Below are positions 17,767-26,672 of a stretch of 64,000 nucleotides of DNA, in pieces. The DNA lies in contig JAPFBR010000003.1 in the NCBI GenBank assembly GCA_035798135.1, positions 124,001 through 188,000 on the forward strand. The letters are read 5' to 3'. The number at the start of each line of letters is the position of its first letter. Positions within the stretch are counted from its first letter, which is position 1. The DNA is from Sediminicola sp035798135. Its GTDB lineage: Bacteria; Bacteroidota; Bacteroidia; Flavobacteriales; Flavobacteriaceae. The notes under the pieces were generated by a model. It had not been told where the DNA came from. It ran no database searches and worked only from the letters and a program-made list of their open reading frames with translations. Both the position numbers and the translations under genes were made by a program.

Positions 17767-18708
17767 ATGACGATCACTCAATTGCAGTATGTTTTGGCAG
17801 TTGCCGAATATCAAAATTTCACCCTTGCAGCCGAAAAAAGCTTTGTTACCCAACCTACCTTGAGTATGCAGGTTCAAAAATTAGAGGATGAACTGGATAT
17901 CTTGATTTTTGATCGAAGTAAAAAACCAATTTCCGTAACCGAGGTCGGTCAAAAGATCGTTTCCCAAGCAAAAAACATTGTCAATGAAGCCAACCGTATC
18001 AAGGATATAGTTGACCAAGAAAAAGGGTTTATTGGTGGTGAGTATACCCTGGGCATCATTCCTACCATTATGCCTACCCTCCTTCCCATGTTCCTTAAAA
18101 CCTTTATAAAAAAGTATCCAAAGGTTAATTTAATTATAAAGGAACAGAACACAGATAGCCTTATTCGAAACATACAGGACGGACATTTGGATGCAGCCAT
18201 AGCGGCCACACCATTAGAGGTAGAGTACATAAAGGAACGCCCATTGTATTACGAACCCTTTGTGGGCTATGTGCCGCCAAACAATAAACTACACAAATTG
18301 GTAAAATTGAATCCGGAAGATTTGGATATAAACGAAGTGCTCCTATTAAGGGATGGACATTGTTTTAGGGATGGGATCATTAACCTCTGTAAGTCAACCA
18401 AAAGTTTTGAAGATGACCATTTTCAACTACAGAGTGGAAGTTTTGAGACGTTGGTTAATTTGTCCAATGAAGGATTGGGAATGACCCTTTTGCCATATTT
18501 GAATACCTTGGAATTGGATGACAAGAAAAAACTAAATTTAAGGCATTTCAATACGCCTTCCCCAGCAAGGGAAGTAAGCTTGATCTACCATAAGAGTGAG
18601 TTGAAAATTCAGATCACAGAAGCCATTAGGGATGTTATAGCGAGTGTGGTAAGGGGAGCCATTGCCTTTCAGGATGTTAAGATTATAAGTCCCATCACTA
18701 AAAAATAA
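17767..18708 (+). CDS. oxyR: Hydrogen-peroxide-sensing LysR regulator OxyR
   Basis: This 313-residue LysR-type regulator has an N-terminal winged helix-turn-helix (1-60: TLAAEKSFVTQPTLSMQVQK). The effector domain contains the peroxide-sensing segment RDGHCFRDGIINLC, with cysteines C199 and C208. These are the same positions as the redox-active pair of E. coli OxyR. The protein should form a C199-C208 disulfide with H2O2 and switch on defence genes, first of all the divergent dps. The short gap and the pair of genes support this assignment strongly. Confidence 0.95.
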   Translation: MTITQLQYVLAVAEYQNFTLAAEKSFVTQPTLSMQVQKLEDELDILIFDRSKKPISVTEVGQKIVSQAKNIVNEANRIKDIVDQEKGFIGGEYTLGIIPTIMPTLLPMFLKTFIKKYPKVNLIIKEQNTDSLIRNIQDGHLDAAIAATPLEVEYIKERPLYYEPFVGYVPPNNKLHKLVKLNPEDLDINEVLLLRDGHCFRDGIINLCKSTKSFEDDHFQLQSGSFETLVNLSNEGLGMTLLPYLNTLELDDKKKLNLRHFNTPSPAREVSLIYHKSELKIQITEAIRDVIASVVRGAIAFQDVKIISPITKK

Positions 18709-18836
18709 CACCATTTCAATTTTAAATACTACAAGTGAATTCTGGCATAAAACGAAGGGTAGATTTCCCTTGTCCATAAATTCAAACTTTTCTTTCTAAG
18801 GACTAGAATAGGAAAAAATTGATTTATTAACTTCCA

Positions 18837-18878
18837 ATAAATAAAAAAGCCACTTGATCAAGTGGCTTTTTTATTTAT
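18837..18878. terminator. Bidirectional terminator, perfect 42-bp palindrome
   Basis: The two arms are 21 bp each, centred on TTGATCAA, with A/T tracts on both flanks, so it can terminate oxyR (plus) and the small minus-strand gene. Its right end overlaps the TAA stop of that small gene (18875-18877). Confidence 0.9.
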
Positions 18879-19072
18879 GGTTGAATGTAGATTAAACATT
18901 GCTTTAATTCTGGTTTGTCTGTAATGAATTGTCTTAACCATTGTTTCAATTCCTCTAGCTCTACAGGCAGTAATCTAGAAATCGCTTTTTCCAACTCTTT
19001 ACAAAATAACATTGAGTCGAAACTAACTTTTTGAAGGACAGTTTTGGTGTACTCCAGCATAGCTTTAGCCAT
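18875..19072 (-). CDS. Small conserved protein of Bacteroidota, 65 residues
   Basis: The protein is MAKAMLEYTKTVLQKVSFD followed by a second amphipathic helix (LFCKELEKAISRLLPVELEE) and a third (LKQWLRQFI). It looks cytoplasmic and all-helical. The N-terminal pattern MAK.MLEYTK.VL.KVSFD belongs to a short protein widely present in Flavobacteriia genomes, always unnamed as far as I recall. It stands alone with its own palindromic terminator. Function unknown; the composition and familiar N-terminus make it a real gene. Confidence 0.75.
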   Translation of the reverse strand: MAKAMLEYTKTVLQKVSFDSMLFCKELEKAISRLLPVELEELKQWLRQFITDKPELKQCLIYIQP

Positions 19073-19218
19073 ATTTCAAAATTTTTATTATACGTTATTA
19101 CAGCTAATTTAACGAATTAAGTGCAAAAAAATTGTATTATCTTCGTTAAAAGTAGAATAAATCCCTAATGTCGTAGAAAATTATCATTTATACAGACCTA
19201 TTAAAGTACTTGCTTTTT

Positions 19219-20490
19219 ATGAACAAAACAACTGTAATCTACTTCATATCAGTATTATTAGTAGGGTGTTCAGCCTCTAAACAAAGAAAATTACATAAGG
19301 ACATAGTCAATAGCATTCATAGCGACAAATTTGAGAATCAATTTACGGGATGTATCGTTTTTGACCCGGCAACCAAAGACACACTGTTCCAATATAATTC
19401 AGAAAAATACTTTCTTCCCGCAAGTAATACCAAAATCTTTACCTTATACACGGCGTTACAATTATTGCCCGACCAAATTCCCAGCTTAAAATATATTTCC
19501 ACAAACGATACCCTTTACATTGAGGGCACTGGTGATCCTTCCGCCCTTCACCCATTCTATAAGGACAGTACCCTGTTTCATTTTTTAGCAAAGGCAAAGA
19601 ATATTGCGCTTCATCTTGATAATTTTAATGAGGATGGTTTTGGTCCTGGTTGGGCATGGGAAGATTACGATCGCTACTATGCGCCCGAAAGAAGTCCGTT
19701 ACCCTTATATGGGAATGTAACAACAATAAGTGATGTGGACACTTTACGTGTAATTCCATCCTTATTTAAGGATAGTATCGTCTATGCTCGTGTCGTTAAT
19801 AAAAGAAAATTGCACCAAAATATATTTTATATAGATCCACAGAGAAGTGATACTTTGGAAGTACCATTTATTATATATGCCAATCTTACAAAGACACTAT
19901 TGGAAAGAGCCTTACGTAAGAAGGTTAAACTTGTCTCCGAAATGCCCCCGGGTACAAAGGAAATTTTATATGGCATCCCTTCAGATTCCTTATACAAAAG
20001 AATGATGCACGAAAGTGACAACTTTATAGCGGAACAACTTTTAATTCTTTCATCTTCCACTTTAAAAGACACTATTAATAGTACAATTGCAAGGGATTAT
20101 ATCCTTTCCAATCAATTGTCTTCTCTTAGACAACCCCCAAAATGGGTAGACGGCTCCGGGCTTTCCCGGTATAATCTATTCACTCCGGAATCCATGATGG
20201 TTGTACTGCAAAAGCTGTATGCAGATATCCCTAGAGATAGGCTCTTTGGTCTTTTCCCATCTGGAGGAGAAAATGGAACTCTTTTAGAGTGGTTCAAGGG
20301 TAATCCCAGACCCTATATATTTGCCAAATCTGGATCCTTGGGCAATACATATTGTCTGAGTGGCTATTTGCTGACCAATTCCGGAAAAACATTGATCTTT
20401 AGTTTTATGAACAATCATTATAGGCAATCCACAAACAGTATAAAAAGTGAAATGACCACTATTTTTGAGATGATAAGGGATACCTATTGA
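19219..20490 (+). CDS. dacB: D-alanyl-D-alanine carboxypeptidase/endopeptidase, PBP4 type (peptidase S13)
   Basis: This 423-residue lipoprotein has a lipobox at LVGC (C17). Active-site motifs of class C penicillin-binding proteins are present: SNTK (S69 to K72), the DGSGLSRYN segment holding the second motif, and KSG in FAKSGSLGN. The enzyme trims D-Ala-D-Ala stems and cuts peptide cross-links in the periplasm. ATG 19219 is chosen over the TTG at 19210 because it starts the signal peptide directly (MNKTTVIYFISVLLVGC). The 3' end overlaps msrA on the other strand by 32 bp. Confidence 0.9.
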   Translation: MNKTTVIYFISVLLVGCSASKQRKLHKDIVNSIHSDKFENQFTGCIVFDPATKDTLFQYNSEKYFLPASNTKIFTLYTALQLLPDQIPSLKYISTNDTLYIEGTGDPSALHPFYKDSTLFHFLAKAKNIALHLDNFNEDGFGPGWAWEDYDRYYAPERSPLPLYGNVTTISDVDTLRVIPSLFKDSIVYARVVNKRKLHQNIFYIDPQRSDTLEVPFIIYANLTKTLLERALRKKVKLVSEMPPGTKEILYGIPSDSLYKRMMHESDNFIAEQLLILSSSTLKDTINSTIARDYILSNQLSSLRQPPKWVDGSGLSRYNLFTPESMMVVLQKLYADIPRDRLFGLFPSGGENGTLLEWFKGNPRPYIFAKSGSLGNTYCLSGYLLTNSGKTLIFSFMNNHYRQSTNSIKSEMTTIFEMIRDTY

Positions 20491-20986
20491 CCTTTTTTAG
20501 ATCCACAAGATTCGAAAAATCTTGGCTTATTTTATTCAATTTGGGAACAATATAGGTCTCACAAAATGGTTTCTCTGGATTGGAATAGTAGTAATTTAGA
20601 AATTGCGTTTCCGAGGGTTTAAAATCTACATATTGCAAGATTTGTGTAATCAAAGGATCAACAAAATCGTTTTGTAAGGATGTTAAGATTTCCTTCACCT
20701 CAGTAATTTCCTGGGCTTCAAAAACATAGACAGCCGACCTATATTTGGTCCGCAGCGAATGGTCTGCTGCACTGTTGTGGGTATTTAGGTGTACAGCAAT
20801 AAGGTCTTTCAGGGATATTTGATCTCCATCATAGGAAACGACAACGGCCTCAGAAAATGATGAAGCAGGTTCCTTTGCAGCTATAAAGCCCTGTTCTACG
20901 GCATGTACCCCCTTTAGGGATAAAAATACCGCCTCTGTGCACCAATGGCACCCGCCCCCAAATGCTATTTTATGAAAGGTTTCCAT
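20459..20986 (-). CDS. msrA: Peptide-methionine (S)-S-oxide reductase
   Basis: This 175-residue enzyme reduces methionine-S-sulfoxide in proteins. The catalytic cysteine lies in GGGCHWCTEAVF (C13, with C16); most MsrA proteins have GCFWC, so H replaces F here, a variant also seen in Bacteroidota. The motifs HNSAADHSLRTKYRSAVY and NPEKPFCETYIVPKL resemble MsrA but diverge from the canonical QGNDRGTQYRS, so substrate range may differ. It is convergent with dacB (32-bp overlap) and 24 bp downstream of the NUDIX gene on the same strand, so these two are probably one operon. Confidence 0.85.
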   Translation of the reverse strand: METFHKIAFGGGCHWCTEAVFLSLKGVHAVEQGFIAAKEPASSFSEAVVVSYDGDQISLKDLIAVHLNTHNSAADHSLRTKYRSAVYVFEAQEITEVKEILTSLQNDFVDPLITQILQYVDFKPSETQFLNYYYSNPEKPFCETYIVPKLNKISQDFSNLVDLKKVNRYPLSSQK

Positions 20987-21010
20987 GTATCAATAGTCGT
21001 GGAAGACTAG

Positions 21011-21592
21011 TTAAAATAACTCGTGTGCTTTCGCATATTGCAAGAGCATTATTGTTTTGGCATCCTTGATGGCTCCTTGCTGCACCAAATCCAATGCTTC
21101 TTCAAAATCATATTCCAAGATCTCTATGTTCTCAGTTTCATGTGCAGCTCCACCACCTACGCCTACCTTCATTTGATCATCGTATTGGCCTATAAAGAAA
21201 TGTAGAATCTCTGATACTGAACCTGGGGACATATAGGATTCGAATACTTTTTTTACATCCCTAACGCGATATCCCGTTTCTTCCTCCACCTCTTTTTTGA
21301 TACAAGCCTCAGGATGGTCCCCATCCAAAAGGCCTGCACAGACCTCTATCATCATACCTGTTGGATTCCCATTCATATAGGTGGGCATTCTAAACTGTCT
21401 AGTCAACACTACCGTCCTTTTTTCCCGATTGTACAACAAAATGGCTGCCCCATTGCCACGGTCATAGACTTCCCTTACCTGTTTTTCCCAGGTCCCATCT
21501 TCCTTCTGGTATTCAAAAGTGACTTTTTGAAGGGTGTACCAGTGATCCGATAACAGTTCTTCCCCAATATTTCTTACCGTACCGTTCTTCAA
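21011..21592 (-). CDS. nudK: NUDIX hydrolase, GDP-mannose pyrophosphatase NudK-like
   Basis: This 193-residue protein has the NUDIX box GLLDGDHPEACIKKEVEEET followed by GY, with K in place of the usual R of REUXEE. The N-terminal part (WYTLQKVTFEYQKEDGTWEK, VYDRGNGAAILLYN) and the MPTYMNGNPTGMMIEVCAG run match NudK, which hydrolyses GDP-mannose and similar sugar nucleotides. The reading frame has no ATG near its start; TTG at 21592 is the most plausible initiation codon. It sits directly upstream of msrA. Confidence 0.82.
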   Translation of the reverse strand: MKNGTVRNIGEELLSDHWYTLQKVTFEYQKEDGTWEKQVREVYDRGNGAAILLYNREKRTVVLTRQFRMPTYMNGNPTGMMIEVCAGLLDGDHPEACIKKEVEEETGYRVRDVKKVFESYMSPGSVSEILHFFIGQYDDQMKVGVGGGAAHETENIEILEYDFEEALDLVQQGAIKDAKTIMLLQYAKAHELF

Positions 21593-21636
21593 TTGTTCGT
21601 TGTTTTAGCTATGTTAATTTTATTTATGACACTTTT

Positions 21637-22290
21637 CTAGACTGTAACCGTCTTATTGAGATACCGCCTAAAAGGCAACATTTCTTGATATACTTGTACT
21701 ATCTTCTCTTTAAAATCAGATTGCATGACCTCATTTTCAGTTATGGGATGCATTACGGCAAATGTTTTGTTTTTGAGCAGATCCAAATGAGGGTGATCCT
21801 TAGAAAAGCCTTTGGGTGCCATTTTTAATTTCTTATCCTCTAGCAAACCCCCAAAAGTATCCTGAAACGACCTTTTATGGATGATCTTTTTAAATTCTTC
21901 CCCTTCATAATCAATGCCATCCCTAATACTTTTTATTGTTTTAGAATCTGGGCGCCAAAACCCACCGGCCAACATGGATTCATGGATGCCTATCTGTATA
22001 TAAAAATCAGCTGTATTAGGTGCTTTGTCCAATCCCGCACCAAAATGATCTTTATACACCGGTTTATTGGGGTGAAACATTAAATTATTATTTATGCGGT
22101 TGATCCCTTTCCTTCCCGGAGTGGAATAATAGTCCTTATCAATTGTCTCCAAGGTTTGGTTCAGATCATCCAACCAAGAAATATAGCCATCACGGACATC
22201 GTGGTATCGCTTCCTATTGGCATCCATCCATTCTTTGGAATTGTTCTTCTCTAAATCGCGCAGAAAAGCAAAAAGTAATTTAAAGTTCAT
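21637..22290 (-). CDS. DUF2461 (TIGR02453) family protein
   Basis: This 217-residue cytoplasmic protein starts FKLLFAFLRDLEKNNSKEWM, the family signature (FL.L..NN.K.WF), and continues with KDYYSTPGRKGINRINNNLM, NKPVYKDHFGAGL and FYIQIGIHESMLAGGFWRPD. TIGR02453/DUF2461 proteins are widespread in bacteria and fungi with no established activity. It lies between the NUDIX gene and the TIGR00266 gene on the same strand with short gaps (44 and 72 bp), so a loose operon is possible. Confidence 0.88.
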   Translation of the reverse strand: MNFKLLFAFLRDLEKNNSKEWMDANRKRYHDVRDGYISWLDDLNQTLETIDKDYYSTPGRKGINRINNNLMFHPNKPVYKDHFGAGLDKAPNTADFYIQIGIHESMLAGGFWRPDSKTIKSIRDGIDYEGEEFKKIIHKRSFQDTFGGLLEDKKLKMAPKGFSKDHPHLDLLKNKTFAVMHPITENEVMQSDFKEKIVQVYQEMLPFRRYLNKTVTV

Positions 22291-22362
22291 AAGGAGTGTT
22301 CTTCCTGTAAGGAATTATGGGCATGGAAATTATTTGTAATGTTGGTAAAGTTCTTGTATTGG

Positions 22363-23163
22363 TCAAAACCTATTATCACCGTCCAATATATCCCCTAGAC
22401 CACCAAGGATACTTCCTTCACCCTTGTCTTTGCCGCCACCTTTTGGAGCAGCTGCCCAAACCCTTTTGGCCAACCTGCTAAAGGGCAAGGATTGTACAAA
22501 GACCGTTCCTGGACCTTTTAGGGTGGCATAGAACAAGCCTTCTCCACCAAAAACAGTGTTTTTTATTCCCCCAATGAATTCAATATCGTAATCAACATCT
22601 TTGGTAAAACCAATGATACATCCCGTATCCACTTTCAAAACTTCCCCTACTCCCAATACTTTTTTAGCTGTCGTACCTCCAGCATGAACAAATGCGAGGC
22701 CGTCCCCTTCCAGTTTCTCCATAATAAAACCTTCGCCCCCAAATAAGCCTCTTCCGAGTCTTTTGGAGAATTCTATTCCAATGGAAACCCCTTTCGCGGC
22801 ACATAAAAAAGCATCCTTTTGACAAATAAAGCGTCCACCAAATTCAGTGAGATCAATAGGAATGATCTTCCCTGGGTATGGCGATGCAAAGCTTACCTTT
22901 TTTTTGCCGTATCCAGTATTTAGGAAGGCGGTCATAAACAAACTTTCCCCGGTCAATAATCTCTTCCCCGCAGAAAAAAGTTTTCCCAAAACACCATTAT
23001 CCTGATTGGATCCATCCCCAAAAATGGTGTCCATTTTAATATCGGTGTCCATCATCATAAAACTCCCTGCTTCGGCAACCACTGCCTCTTGTGGATCCAA
23101 TTCTATTTCCACATATTGCATTTCCTCTCCAAATATCTGATAGTCTATTTCGTGTGCATTCAT
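22363..23163 (-). CDS. TIGR00266 / AIM24 family protein
   Basis: This 266-residue protein starts MNAHEIDYQIFGEEMQYVEI and contains VVAEAGSFMMMD, a glycine-rich FGGEGFIMEKLEGDGLAFVH and FGGEGLFYATLKGPGTVFVQ. These internal repeats are the hallmark of the TIGR00266/AIM24 beta-sandwich family. The C-terminus is Gly/Lys/Asp-rich. Family members are trimeric, with unknown function in bacteria; the yeast relative AIM24 is mitochondrial. No partner gene explains its role here. Confidence 0.9.
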   Translation of the reverse strand: MNAHEIDYQIFGEEMQYVEIELDPQEAVVAEAGSFMMMDTDIKMDTIFGDGSNQDNGVLGKLFSAGKRLLTGESLFMTAFLNTGYGKKKVSFASPYPGKIIPIDLTEFGGRFICQKDAFLCAAKGVSIGIEFSKRLGRGLFGGEGFIMEKLEGDGLAFVHAGGTTAKKVLGVGEVLKVDTGCIIGFTKDVDYDIEFIGGIKNTVFGGEGLFYATLKGPGTVFVQSLPFSRLAKRVWAAAPKGGGKDKGEGSILGGLGDILDGDNRF

Positions 23164-23249
23164 TATGTTCGTTCTTTTCTATTATGGGTATTGGTTGTAA
23201 AAGAATCAATAATGTTACGTCCCAAATGTAATTTTAGGACTCTGGAGCC

Positions 23250-23705
23250 CTACTTTTTCAACTTAACCGTCCATTCAAAATTAAAAGTAGAAACTAATAT
23301 CCCGTCCTCATTTCTTCCTTCAGATTTCATCCAAAAAGCCTGGCCCTCCCCTGTAGCCAACGTATGGTCCAAGGCCTTCTGGATCAAGGCGCCATCCTCA
23401 CAAGTAAAAGTTATCTTACCGGTAGCCTTTTTAGAAAAATTCGCGTTGTTATTGGCTACCAACATGGATATTCTCTTCCCACTTTCCTTTATCTGGTCAC
23501 TGACCATTGCTCCCGTACTTAGTTCGGCTGCCATGCCTTGAACGGCCCAAAACATGGAATTGAAGGGGTTTTGATTAAACCATTTATGGGTTACCGTTGC
23601 CACGGCCTTTTCCTTGTCTATATAACGCAATCGAACTCCGCTCCACCAAGCGGCAGGCAGTTTAAAAAAAGTAAAAGTGTTGAACTTTTTAGGGCTAATG
23701 GTCAT
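23250..23705 (-). CDS. DUF4442 hotdog-fold protein
   Basis: This 151-residue protein with a PaaI-like hotdog fold reads KLPAAWWSGVRLRYIDKEKA, then HKWFNQNPFNSMFWAVQGMA, the signature of DUF4442. The NPFNSMFWAVQGMAAELS segment corresponds to the central helix of thioesterase-like hotdog proteins. DUF4442 proteins are presumed acyl-CoA thioesterases or acyl binders. It is 86 bp upstream of the TIGR00266 gene on the same strand. Confidence 0.88.
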   Translation of the reverse strand: MTISPKKFNTFTFFKLPAAWWSGVRLRYIDKEKAVATVTHKWFNQNPFNSMFWAVQGMAAELSTGAMVSDQIKESGKRISMLVANNNANFSKKATGKITFTCEDGALIQKALDHTLATGEGQAFWMKSEGRNEDGILVSTFNFEWTVKLKK

Positions 23706-23847
23706 GAGAATTTATTTTTTCTAAAAATATATAAAATTGAAATCCTATGCTATGAATTCTCCCAAAATGATTGATCAAAAAGCAGTATTCTTAGACCTTC
23801 ACTTTCATCGATAATGTTAATTTAATGTTAAAATTCAGTACTATGTT

Positions 23848-23879
23848 TTGCATAATACCTTTTAAAAGATATATATTTG
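23848..23879 (+). promoter_or_regulatory. Bacteroidota-type promoter for the DUF4870 gene
   Basis: TATATTTG at 23872-23879 is an exact TAnnTTTG -7 box, with TTG at 23848-23850 as the -33 element and 21 bp between them. The gene start lies 20 bp downstream at 23899. Confidence 0.65.
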
Positions 23880-23898
23880 CATAAGAAACTAATAGGCC

Positions 23899-24372
23899 AT
23901 GACAGACACACTGACCAAACACGAAAGAAATTTATCTGCATTTATACATGCATCTGTTTTTTCAAGGTATTTTATTCCATTTGGAAATGTAATATTACCA
24001 TTGGTTCTCTGGACCATCAACAAAAAGAATTACAAATTTGTGGACTATAATGGAAAACAAGTATTGAACTTTCAAATAAGTATGCTTATGTATGCGCTGG
24101 TCCTTGGAGTTTTATCCATACCCTTCTTGTTCGGTGCATTTCCAAATATATTTGAGGTTGACAATATGGTTTTTAATCCTTTTAACGACTTTCATTGGAA
24201 CATAGACAGGTCCAATTTCAATTTTAGAAATGGATTTTTTCCCTTTGGAATTGCGGCCATTGCGCAAGGAGCGCTTATTGTCATCAATATAGTCTATACG
24301 ATCCTAGGAACCATACGCACCAATGAGGGACAAACATTTAAATATCCAATCAGTATTAATTTTATAAAATAA
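23899..24372 (+). CDS. DUF4870 domain-containing membrane protein
   Basis: This 157-residue protein has three membrane spans. The N-terminus TKHERNLSAFIHASVFSRYF followed by PLVLWTINKKNYKFVDYNGK is the DUF4870/Tic20-like signature, in which NKK..F.D.NGK.. .NF follows the first span. The function of bacterial DUF4870 proteins is not known. It has its own promoter and precedes a PadR-PspC-GIN operon by 139 bp; this order is common in Flavobacteriia and may reflect a shared membrane-stress role. Confidence 0.88.
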   Translation: MTDTLTKHERNLSAFIHASVFSRYFIPFGNVILPLVLWTINKKNYKFVDYNGKQVLNFQISMLMYALVLGVLSIPFLFGAFPNIFEVDNMVFNPFNDFHWNIDRSNFNFRNGFFPFGIAAIAQGALIVINIVYTILGTIRTNEGQTFKYPISINFIK

Positions 24373-24511
24373 AGCATGTGAGTTTATTCATCAATCAATC
24401 AATCAAAAAAAGAGCTGTACCAATCACAAAGGGAACTCATCACTCCCAAACAAACCAGAAAATATGTACAGCAAAAAAAACGAACAGTTAATTAAATAGA
24501 ACCATGAAGCT

Positions 24512-24847
24512 ATGAACATCGAAAATACAAAAGCACAAATGCGCAAAGGGGTCTTGGAATATTGCATACTATCCATTTTGAATGGGGAGGACAAATATGC
24601 TTCTGAAATTCTAGAGACCCTAAAAGATGCAAAGATGCTAGTGGTAGAGGGAACCATTTATCCTTTACTGACACGACTAAAGAATGCAGGATTGCTCAAC
24701 TACCGTTGGGAGGAAAGCACCTCTGGTCCCCCACGAAAATATTACACCCTAACAGAAACAGGTATCATGTTCCTAAAAGAATTGGACACTACCTGGGACG
24801 AACTTAGAAAGGCAACAAATCTCGTAACCAACTCAAAAAATAGCTAA
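24512..24847 (+). CDS. PadR-family transcriptional regulator
   Basis: This 111-residue winged-helix regulator has the pattern MRKGVLEYCILSILNGEDKY, VVEGTIYPLLTRLKNAGLLN and GPPRKYYTLTETG, the classical PadR recognition helix and wing. It ends 2 bp before the PspC gene and is therefore the first gene of that operon, which it probably controls. A 7-bp inverted repeat (GCTGTAC/GTACAGC, about 24413-24471) in the leader could be its operator, though the arms are about 45 bp apart. Confidence 0.92.
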   Translation: MNIENTKAQMRKGVLEYCILSILNGEDKYASEILETLKDAKMLVVEGTIYPLLTRLKNAGLLNYRWEESTSGPPRKYYTLTETGIMFLKELDTTWDELRKATNLVTNSKNS

Positions 24848-24849
24848 CA

Positions 24850-26574
24850 ATGAACAAGACAGTCAACATAAATCTCGCAAACATACTTTTTCATATTGAT
24901 GAGGAAGCATACCTAAAAATGAGTCGTTACCTAGAGGCTATCAAGCGCTCTTTTGCAAATACCTCCGGTAATGATGAAATTATTAGAGATATAGAAGCTA
25001 GAATCGCCGAATTGTTCCAAGAGAAAATGGAAAACGAGAGACAGGTGATCACTTTAAAGGAAGTGGACGAAGTCATTAACATCATGGGACAACCAGAGGA
25101 CTATATGGTGGATGAGGATATTTTTGAAGATGCACAACCTGAGAGTACTGGGAAAGCAAGTAAAGTAAAAAAATTATATCGGGATCCTGACTCCAAATTT
25201 ATAGGTGGTGTATGCTCCGGTCTGGAATACTATACCGGTGTAGATGCACTTTGGATAAGAATTATATTTATCCTTTTGGCTCTATCCACAGGCTTTGGTT
25301 TTATTGCTTATATCCTTTTATGGATTTTAGTTCCTGAGGCAACTACCACTTCTCAAAAATTGGACATGCGCGGAGAACCAGTGAATATCAGCAACATTGA
25401 GCGTAAAGTGAAAGAAGGGTTTGATGATGTAGCTTCCAAGGTTAAAAACGTAGATTACGAAAAAGTGGGCCACAAGGTGAAAAGCACCGGAAAATCTTTT
25501 GCCGATGCACTTGGGGATATTATCATGTTCTTCTTTAAGATCATAGGAAAATTCATCGGGATATTATTGATCCTTATAGGGGCCACCTCTTTGATCGGAA
25601 TTTTTATTGGAATGTTTACTGTAGGTATTTTGGATATGTTCCATATTCCCGGATTGGATTTTTATGATATGGTGAATTCCACTGATGCCCCGGTATGGTT
25701 GGTATCTGTATTGGGACTTTTTGCCTTCGGAATTCCATTTTTCTTCCTTTTGTATCTGGGTCTAAAAATATTGGTCAACAATCTAAAGTCCATAGGAAAC
25801 ATTGTGAAATTTTCACTTCTGGGTCTATGGTTGCTCTCTGTAATTGGATTGACCGTACTTGGCATACAACAGGCATCAGCCCATGCGTACACTGGAAGCA
25901 CCACCGAAAAAGAACAGTTGCATTTTGAAAATGGATTGGATACCCTAATGATCTCCATGAAGGGCTCGGATTTATACGACCAAGCGGAAAATGGTGGTTT
26001 CGATGGGATGTCCGTTGCTTATAATGAAAACGGCGATCGCTTTTTATACACTGAAAATGTACGTTTCGATATTAAAAAATCAGAAGATTCCTTGGCATAT
26101 ATTAGAGTACGAAAAGATGCTGACGGCAGTTCCTATGATAATGCCAGAAACAGAGCAGATCATATTAATTACAGTTACGCCGTGCAGGAAAAGAGCCTAA
26201 CCCTAAATAATTTTTTGACCACATCATCTGAAAACAAAGTGAGAGACCAAAAAGTATATATCACTTTATTCGTACCCCATAATACAACCGTTTCCTTAAA
26301 TAATTCCACCAAATATCACATGGGTTGGGGTACGGCCAACGATAAAGAAATCTACCGAAATGATATGTTCAACTATACCTGGAAAATGAACAGCAATGGG
26401 ATATTGGAATGTTTGGATTGTCCGGAAAACATGGATGAACAAATGAATGAAAACCATAATGGACATATTATAATTGATGAGAATGGGGTAGACATTGACA
26501 TTAAGGACAAGAATGACAAAATCCGTGTTAAGATCAATGAAAAAGGAGTGCAAATACACGCTGATGACAACTAA
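24850..26574 (+). CDS. PspC domain membrane protein
   Basis: This 574-residue protein has a helical N-terminal cytoplasmic part (1-105), then a PspC domain (110-165: YRDPDSKFIGGVCSGLEYYT, ending in ILLWILVPEA) with its membrane spans. Further spans lie at about 225-260 and 280-345, and a C-terminal extracytoplasmic region (about 355-574) is beta-rich and acidic, ending IRVKINEKGVQIHADDN. PspC proteins sense envelope stress together with PspB in Proteobacteria; here the partner is PadR (2 bp upstream) and a GIN-domain lipoprotein downstream (98 bp). The long exported C-terminus is likely the sensing part. Confidence 0.87.
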   Translation: MNKTVNINLANILFHIDEEAYLKMSRYLEAIKRSFANTSGNDEIIRDIEARIAELFQEKMENERQVITLKEVDEVINIMGQPEDYMVDEDIFEDAQPESTGKASKVKKLYRDPDSKFIGGVCSGLEYYTGVDALWIRIIFILLALSTGFGFIAYILLWILVPEATTTSQKLDMRGEPVNISNIERKVKEGFDDVASKVKNVDYEKVGHKVKSTGKSFADALGDIIMFFFKIIGKFIGILLILIGATSLIGIFIGMFTVGILDMFHIPGLDFYDMVNSTDAPVWLVSVLGLFAFGIPFFFLLYLGLKILVNNLKSIGNIVKFSLLGLWLLSVIGLTVLGIQQASAHAYTGSTTEKEQLHFENGLDTLMISMKGSDLYDQAENGGFDGMSVAYNENGDRFLYTENVRFDIKKSEDSLAYIRVRKDADGSSYDNARNRADHINYSYAVQEKSLTLNNFLTTSSENKVRDQKVYITLFVPHNTTVSLNNSTKYHMGWGTANDKEIYRNDMFNYTWKMNSNGILECLDCPENMDEQMNENHNGHIIIDENGVDIDIKDKNDKIRVKINEKGVQIHADDN

Positions 26575-26672
26575 CCAAGAGACGGTTCATCACCATTATA
26601 CAACAGCTCAGTTATTTTGAATATTTAAAATCAATCAAAAAATAGATCTTTAATCAACTAAAAACAACAATC

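Noticed and set aside
24390..24405. Four tandem ATCA units before the PadR gene
   Set aside because: Too short to distinguish from chance in AT-rich DNA.
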